DNA of 64,000 bases from assembly GCA_027563935.2 (NCBI GenBank), contig CM050451.1:101769565-101833564 (forward strand). Reading direction: 5' to 3'. A program made the position numbers and the translations under genes. This document shows positions 58,760 to 64,000 of this stretch, one piece after another. Under the pieces are notes generated by a model. That model was not told where the DNA came from and did no database searches. It saw only the letters and a program-made list of their open reading frames with translations. Source of the DNA: Costus lasius (taxonomy: Eukaryota; Streptophyta; Magnoliopsida; Zingiberales; Costaceae). Numbering within the stretch: the first letter of the stretch is position 1; each line of letters opens with the position of its first letter.

Positions 58760-58781
58760 GTGTCCAGCGAGGGCTGGATAC
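58760..58781 (-). other. Hairpin in the H leader equivalent to the family 1 UCA hairpins
   Basis: Sense strand GTATCCAGC pairs with GCTGGACAC over nine positions, with an A.C mismatch at the third pair, exactly where the family 1 hairpins have it. The loop is CCTC. GTTGTA precedes the stem in both families. Confidence 0.6.
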
Positions 58782-59137
58782 AACACAGAACCCTATCCTC
58801 TCAACAGCTGCCTCTAGTGATTCATCATGTCAGTGACATTTGAGAAACTAGTCAAGTCTGGTCCTAACCATTATGCCCAGGGCCAACGAATTTCCTTGCG
58901 AAGGCATACCCAGATTAAAACTGGACTGGGGAAATCATTGTCACCACACACCTCCTAAAGAAAAGTGGGTGTGTCCCATGAGGGTGAGAAACAGTTCACA
59001 ACACCACCGATCGATAGTTTGATGAGGGCTACGCGTTAGAAGGCTATCGACTTGATATTGTATTGAGAGTTTTTGCATGTTTGTTTTATTCTTTTCTAGC
59101 ATGCAGTTTTCCTAAGGTTATAGCAGCAAAGGAAGAA

Positions 59138-59186
59138 CATCACAGGCATGCTAAGGGCAGAATAATAAACCATCACAGGCATGCTA
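59138..59186. repeat. Short direct repeat in the H leader
   Basis: CATCACAGGCATGCTA occurs twice, at 59138-59153 and 59171-59186. Confidence 0.7.
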
Positions 59187-59485
59187 GTTTGGTCGATATG
59201 GTCATAGCCCTTTTCATACATATAACTTGTCACGAGCCATGTGACATGTTATCATGCATCCAAGGGTTGTGAGCCCCTTTAGCAGATCAGCCCATGCTAG
59301 AAGCCGAAAGCAAGCATCCCTTCCTCCAACCGCAAATCCATCACCACGCTTCCAAAGCTGGCGCCACTCTGAAATCGGTTGACGAAGACACCTTGTTGTC
59401 TTTGATGAACCTTAACCTGTCTTATGTAAACAATTCTACATCTATTCTAAGGAAAGATGAAAATTTTACATCAAGAAGGGGGAGA

Positions 59486-59501
59486 ACCACACGCAGGTGG
59501 T
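59486..59501 (-). other. CUGCGU-loop hairpin in the H leader
   Basis: Sense ACCAC-CTGCGT-GTGGT: a perfect 5-bp stem on the same hexaloop as the leader hairpins of family 1, with an unrelated stem. Confidence 0.55.
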
Positions 59502-59833
59502 AAAAAGATTTTACAAGCAATCATCACAGGTGGAAACATGCTTCCACATCACAACATAGGAGGGCACTCGCTATGACCAAATCAACCCATGGAAGAGACA
59601 AGTGGAGCATATATAAAATTTAAAAAACCGGAATAATCAAATTTTATCCCCTTATGCGCCAACTCCATCCAAAGCACTCTCTCAATCAAATTTATGCTAA
59701 AATTGGGAACAAGTTTCATGATGATTTCATGGACCCTATCGGCTGGCAACTTTGTCAGATCAAGAGACCCGGCCAGTTCGAAGACACAATGCCCGTCCTA
59801 CTTGACAAAACTACATGCGCCTTTGGTCTTAAA

Positions 59834-61513
59834 TGTTGGGGTATGCCCTTAAGGCTAATGTTTGAGGCCTTGGGATTATATCAGTATCATGTATAAACTC
59901 TATGTTTATAAAGGCAATGGTTGTTATTCAGGTTGTTACATCATCTGCTGCAATATATATACTTCTGAATAATGTCTCAATGGTGTTTAGCTTGGCTGAC
60001 ATGCTGTAAAGTCCTTAGTCGAGATATCTTGGTGAACATGAGACAGCCTTGGTATGATTGAGACTAATATGTGTTCTAATCTTATAGGAGGCTTCGAGCA
60101 TGGAATAAGATGTAGACTCATAGGTACATTGGATGTACTGGACAGACCCTACTAGGATATTCAATTGCTTGTCACAATGTGAATAATCCTTATAAGCAAA
60201 CAAGTGACGTATGTCCTCTGACTTGAGATCACTTGTGTTTCTAAATGATGATTGGCATTATTTTGAGGTAGTTCAATATCATTTGAAACATAATGGTTAT
60301 AGACTATCTTGGATAATGAGCATGAGTCATGTTAGGGCACTAGTGATAGATATAGGATTGCCGTCTCCTTGTTTGGAGTGTGATGTTCTAAAGGGGCCCC
60401 CTGGATGAGATGATTGAGAAAGTGTATGGCCATACCCAGATGACTATGTTAATCTGATCTAATCATTCTCATCATATTGGAGTTACAGGCTAGACACGCT
60501 TGTCCAATAAGAACATCCAGTGGCAAAGGAAATATGTATGCCTAGTGAGTTTGATTCACACTTGTGCTGTGGTTTGGGAGTAGTCTTGGAAGACTCTTTC
60601 CTTTATATCGGGAGACAGTGATGTGTTGCTAGATACCCCTCACTGATCGTGATAACGTAAGTTATCGTTACCGACATTTAAAGGAAACCCTTAGGATCGC
60701 ACAATTTGATGATATGGCTTACTTAAGTCAGATCGTGTGGACTGAAATGTTTTGATTCAGTTTAAAGGAGTTTAAACTCTGATTGTAAGTGAGATCTGGT
60801 CTGATCATGTTTGATTGATTAGGGCTTGAGATCGGTAAGCTTCGATCGAGAGAATTAATGCTAGATCGGTGAGATCAAGAGCATCAAGAGATGAACGGTT
60901 AGATCTTGAACCATTTGGTTTGATAGGATCTGAACCAATGCTGGTTTGATTTGGTCTTTGAACCAAATTCAATTGGACCAAATAAATAGAACCGGTTCAC
61001 ATAAGTGAACGCTTGGTTCAATGGGAGAAGGAAAGTTTCGATGGTTCACTTGAGTGAACGCATGAAACATTGAGGAGTTACTATTTTTGGAAGTCGGTTT
61101 CCAAATTGGAAACGCTCCCACGTTGTTACGTCGCTCGCCCATATTCTCCATTCATTCCTCTCGTGTGGTGATCGCTTCTTCACGCCAAGAGAGAAAAACA
61201 TTCGGCCAGCAAGAGATCTTCCTCTCAATCTCCTTCACGCGATTAGGACTCTTGAAGTTCTTTGCTAGCACAAAGGACGACAAGGAGAAAGCCATCTTCA
61301 CCTTGTGTGCGTCGCCTTTGGAGAAGAAGCATTTGATTCTTTCTCTTCCAAGTCGCCTCCTTGCTCATGGCCATGGTAACGCATCTCTATGCTTTCATTT
61401 TAAGTTGATCATATGAATATCACATGAGATCCTAGGAAACCCTAGATTCCGCCCATGCAAAGATTATATGCGCATGTTATTAGGGTTTCGCCCCCTTATT
61501 TTGGGTACTTTCA
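59834..61513 (+). repeat. 5' LTR of I
   Basis: 1680 bp from TGTTGGGGTATG to GGTACTTTCA. Palindrome at 60424-60435, GNRA hairpin (loop GTAA) at 60651-60666, TATA candidate at 59907-59912. The 3' tip resembles that of P. Confidence 0.93.
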
Positions 61514-61514
61514 A

Positions 61515-61527
61515 TTGGTATCAGAGC
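61515..61527 (+). promoter_or_regulatory. Primer-binding site of I
   Basis: TTGGTATCAGAGC, one base after the LTR end, as in G and F. Confidence 0.93.
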
Positions 61528-63324
61528 AAGGTTTCGTATGTTCATATGATTGCTTCATGTTAATATGTGATCCATCTTTGCGTGAGTAGATCTAAAGTAT
61601 CATCATGCGAAAATAACATGTTAAACATTAGATGCTTATTTTACTCATGGTGGCGCATGTATGATGTTGGCGCAATGTTGTATTTTTGTATTTATCAAAA
61701 CTTAACTTGCGCGCCTCACTTAGATCTAAGCGCCTGCTATAAGTCCTTAGACGGGTTAGTAGGGTTGAAGTCATCATCTAGTTAAGATCCAATTAGTCTG
61801 ATCAGACCATCTGACAGCCTAGATGGGTCGACCAGATGGCACCTATGCACAAGCATGAGGTGGCTATTGGTCGACTGCAGACAGGCGTGTAGCGATGTCT
61901 GGTTGAGACAACCAGTGAACGCTCTTGAGTTAGGCCCGGGGTCACACCCGCTTGCCAGAACTCATGAGGGTCGTTCAGCCCAGCGCATGCATGGTTGACC
62001 ATTAGGTCGACTCAAGTCAGTTAGGACTTGGTGCATGCAAGGGCAGTGGATCTGACTAGGTCTGATGAGTGGATCCCTATTAATGGACCGTTGTAAGGTA
62101 GTAGGGCACTAAAGAAAAATAAAATTGATGCCAATGGGTTTTCAAAAATTTTATTTTGTTATTGGATCACATGTTGATTGTATACCATGATGAGTGTCTA
62201 TTTCATCTTATGTGGGTTGCCCTTTTAATGTGTGCTGTGCTGGGGCCTGCGAGCCTGGATAATTGTTGTAAATTATTTATTGTGATCTGCGCATCATAGT
62301 TTAATTAATTTATTGTGTAATTGACCTGCGTGTCAATCTTGTCTAGATAGATTAAATTGTAATTTTAATCAAACAAGAGCACATAGCACACATGGCAGAG
62401 GCGCATGCAGCTTAAGGCTTGACCAGGTGGGAGGTCTAGAGTTCGACTCTAGGACAGGCGCATTTACCTGGTGGGCGCACCTGAGCTGCAGTGGGCGCTA
62501 GGGCCCTGGTTTGGGCCAGATGAGATGCAAAAGACCCATGAAGAGCTCAAGTGAAGACTTAAGTTGAATTAAGGTCTTACCTAGGCTTAATGGGCTTTTA
62601 CCACATAAGATCATCATGCTTTCTTTTATTGTTTAAATAATTAGAACTGCATGATTTAATCTTCTGCTATCGCCATAGGTTATGCATGATAGTAAGAAGA
62701 TAAAAGGACCGTTAAAATCCAACGATAAATATCAAGCACGTAAGCCTTCTGACGCGAAACCTCACTGTTCTGACTATCGTTGGGGCCGTGTTGTACCCAC
62801 TCAGTGGGCACGCCCATCTATCTTTAGACGGTGTGTGATTACACCTGCGTGTTACAAAGAAGGGATTTATCGCTTCTCGTTGCTCAGCATAGCACGTGGT
62901 GGTCCAGGGAGTAGGTCAGGTCAGCTTGACCATGTAGGCTACATATGGAGCATATGTTAGCTATATGGAGGCAGCCATCTGTGGGATCAGAGACTGTGTT
63001 GTACCAACTCAGTTGGCACAGTCTGCTGGATTGCCTAGATGAAGGGGAATCGCACGGGTTGGCGATTGGCAGGGATTGCCTACCGGTGATTAGTGCTTGT
63101 ACTCTCTGTGCATCTTATCTCGCCTGAGCGGGACGCGGAGACCAAGTATGAAATCTGGATCCCATCTCACTAAAAGAGTGTTACTCTTTCGGACTGTTTA
63201 ATGGATTTTTCAGTCAGATAAAATAGTGAGAAAATAATCTTTCTTAAGTCCTGGATTGATTTTAAACATTGATACTGACCTTGCTGTTCTTGCAATGTTG
63301 TAGATTCCTGCAGCAACGAACACC
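61528..63324 (+). other. Untranslated leader of I
   Basis: About 1.8 kb with no gene. Hairpin domain at 62245-62379, TTCGA hairpin at 62436-62452 (stem CTAGAG/CTCTAG) and UCA-loop hairpins at 62793-62811 and 63001-63019. Confidence 0.85.
62245..62379 (+). other. Leader hairpin domain of I
   Basis: GGC-CTGCGA-GCC at 62245-62256, TGTGAT-CTGCGC-ATCATA at 62281-62298 (one G.U pair), ATTGAC-CTGCGT-GTCAAT at 62320-62337, then a weaker long stem, CTTGT with ACAAG, enclosing an A/T-rich inner stem. Confidence 0.72.
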
Positions 63325-64000
63325 ATGAATTTCAATGTGCGATCCCTACTGGAAAGGGAGAAGTTTGCTGGGCCAAACTTCTCAGACTGGTACGGACACC
63401 TTAAGATTGTTCTTAAGGCTGAGAGGAAACTGTATGTCCTCGAGACGGCTATACCGCCTCAACCCGCTGCGAATGCCGCAAGGGCGGTTCGGGAAGCTTA
63501 TGAGAAGTATGTCATTGATAGCATTGATGTTGCTTGCCTGATGCTAGCGTCTATGACGCCACAGCTGCAGCGTCAGCATGAGGATTTATCTGCTATAGAA
63601 ATTATAGCAAACCTCAAGATGCTGTATGCTGCACAGGCAAGGACTGAACGCTATAATTTGACTAAACTTTTCTTTCAGAGCAAACTGACTGAAGGGAGTC
63701 CAGTGGGAGCTCACGTGCTCAAGATGATTGGGCACAAAGAGGCTCTAGAGAAACTGGGGCACACCATCAATCAGGAGCTTGCTGTAGATATTATCCTGCA
63801 GTCTCTCCCGGCCTCTTTCGATCCGTTCATTATTAATTTTAATATGAACAAGATCGACTGTACCCCGGCAGAGTTACTGAATATGCTCTTGACTACAGAG
63901 GAGACTCTAAAGGGAAAGCCTTCATCCTCTGTCTTGATGATTCCTTCAAGGAACAAGAAGAAGGGGAAGAAGGGCAAAGCCCCAGTCAAGAACTACAACA
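63325..64000 (+). CDS. gag of element I (5' part, open to the window edge)
   Basis: ATG at 63325 in the context CACCATGAAT starts MNFNVRSLLEREKF. The 225 codons to the window end contain no stop and follow Gag of F closely, through the AELLNML segment and into the lysine-rich region before the zinc knuckle. Gag forms the particle and carries the RNA. Second residue is N where the other copies have S. The frame should continue into pol beyond the window. Confidence 0.93.
   Translation, partial: MNFNVRSLLEREKFAGPNFSDWYGHLKIVLKAERKLYVLETAIPPQPAANAARAVREAYEKYVIDSIDVACLMLASMTPQLQRQHEDLSAIEIIANLKMLYAAQARTERYNLTKLFFQSKLTEGSPVGAHVLKMIGHKEALEKLGHTINQELAVDIILQSLPASFDPFIINFNMNKIDCTPAELLNMLLTTEETLKGKPSSSVLMIPSRNKKKGKKGKAPVKNYN

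Larger units (their letters stand above)
53051..59833 (-). mobile_element. Element H: decayed family 2 retrotransposon inside B2
   Basis: The 3' LTR, polypurine tract, degenerate coding region and leader follow in minus order. The sequence left of the LTR is GGTTC (53046-53050), the likely TSD. The other end is outside the window because I interrupts the leader at 59834. The coding remnants hold many stops and gaps, so H is much more decayed than A, D, F and G. Confidence 0.8.
58481..59833 (-). other. Untranslated leader of H
   Basis: Recognised from the segment near 58620-58780, which matches the family 1 leader part with GGATCC and GGTCTCCGCG. It holds a hairpin at 58760-58781, a CUGCGU-loop hairpin at 59486-59501 and a 16-bp direct repeat (59138-59153 and 59171-59186). 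No gene is seen. Confidence 0.65.
59834..64000 (+). mobile_element. Element I: plus-strand family 1 retrotransposon running off the window
   Basis: 5' LTR, PBS, leader and the first 676 bp of gag are present. It interrupts the H leader after TTAAA (59829-59833), the presumed TSD, whose partner is outside. The gag part is open. Whether the whole element is intact cannot be told here. Confidence 0.92.

Noticed and set aside
59138..59186. Short direct repeats in H as a CRISPR-like or tandem array
   Set aside because: Only two copies with a 17-bp spacer inside a decayed plant retrotransposon leader.
62420..62460. tRNA gene or SINE B box around TTCGA in the I leader
   Set aside because: No cloverleaf can be built, the T-arm spacing is wrong (5-nt loop on a 6-bp stem) and the box A-like sequence is too close.

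Overview
The window is plant nuclear DNA made almost entirely of Ty1/Copia long-terminal-repeat (LTR) retrotransposons inserted into one another. I see no host gene, rRNA, tRNA gene or CRISPR array. The Copia assignment rests on the polyprotein order Gag - zinc knuckle - protease - integrase - reverse transcriptase - RNase H. Each readable primer-binding site matches the initiator-tRNA-Met type of plants (TTGGTATCAGAGC). The species cannot be told from the sequence. The Copia lineage (Tork/TAR/Angela-like) is suggested by the motifs but not resolved.

Two LTR families are present. Family 1 has LTRs of about 1.7 kb whose sense strand starts TGTTGGGGTATGCCC. Family 2 has longer LTRs, 2.25 kb in the one whole copy, starting TGTTGGTGTATATGCCC. 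I use these labels. Z: 5' end of a minus-strand element, 1-2436. P: truncated plus-strand LTR, 2437-3354. B1: family 2 LTR, minus, 3355-5250. C: old plus-strand element in three blocks, 5251-5504, 14557-17002 and 37702 to about 40000. A: complete minus-strand element, 5505-14556, target-site duplication (TSD) AGAAG, inside C. D: minus-strand element, 17003-37701, TSD TCGGC, also inside C. E: LTR at 19375-21046 with a fused body, inside D. F: complete, apparently intact minus-strand element, 28160-37374, TSD TATCC, inside the 5' LTR of D. B2: old family 2 element, minus, about 40053-43229 and 52325-53050. G: complete plus-strand element, 43230-52324, TSD GGTTC, inside B2. H: strongly decayed family 2 element, minus, 53051-59833, inside B2 integrase. 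I: plus-strand family 1 element, 59834 to the window end, inside the leader of H.

Nesting and TSDs give an order of events. C and B2 are oldest. A and D entered C, E and F then entered D, and G and H entered B2. LTR-to-LTR mismatch counted by eye agrees: about 7 of 1709 positions in F, about 12 of 1710 in G, and about 15-17 in A and D. F alone keeps an uninterrupted 1294-residue Gag-Pol with all recognisable catalytic residues, so it is the best candidate for an active element or protein donor.

The most unusual signal is RNA or DNA secondary structure that no gene call explains. Family 1 LTRs carry a hairpin whose 4-nt loop varies (GTAA, GCAA, GAAA, GAGA) but always fits GNRA, and whose stem shows a compensatory change. 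A neighbouring hairpin with an invariant 18-nt loop length and a 12-bp palindrome are shared with family 2, again with paired changes. The long untranslated leader contains three successive hairpins with different stems but the same hexaloop, CUGCGN, followed by a long bulged hairpin, and further downstream two near-identical hairpins with a UCA loop. These are candidate packaging, dimerisation or translation signals. That function is inference; the base pairing and paired changes are visible in the sequence.
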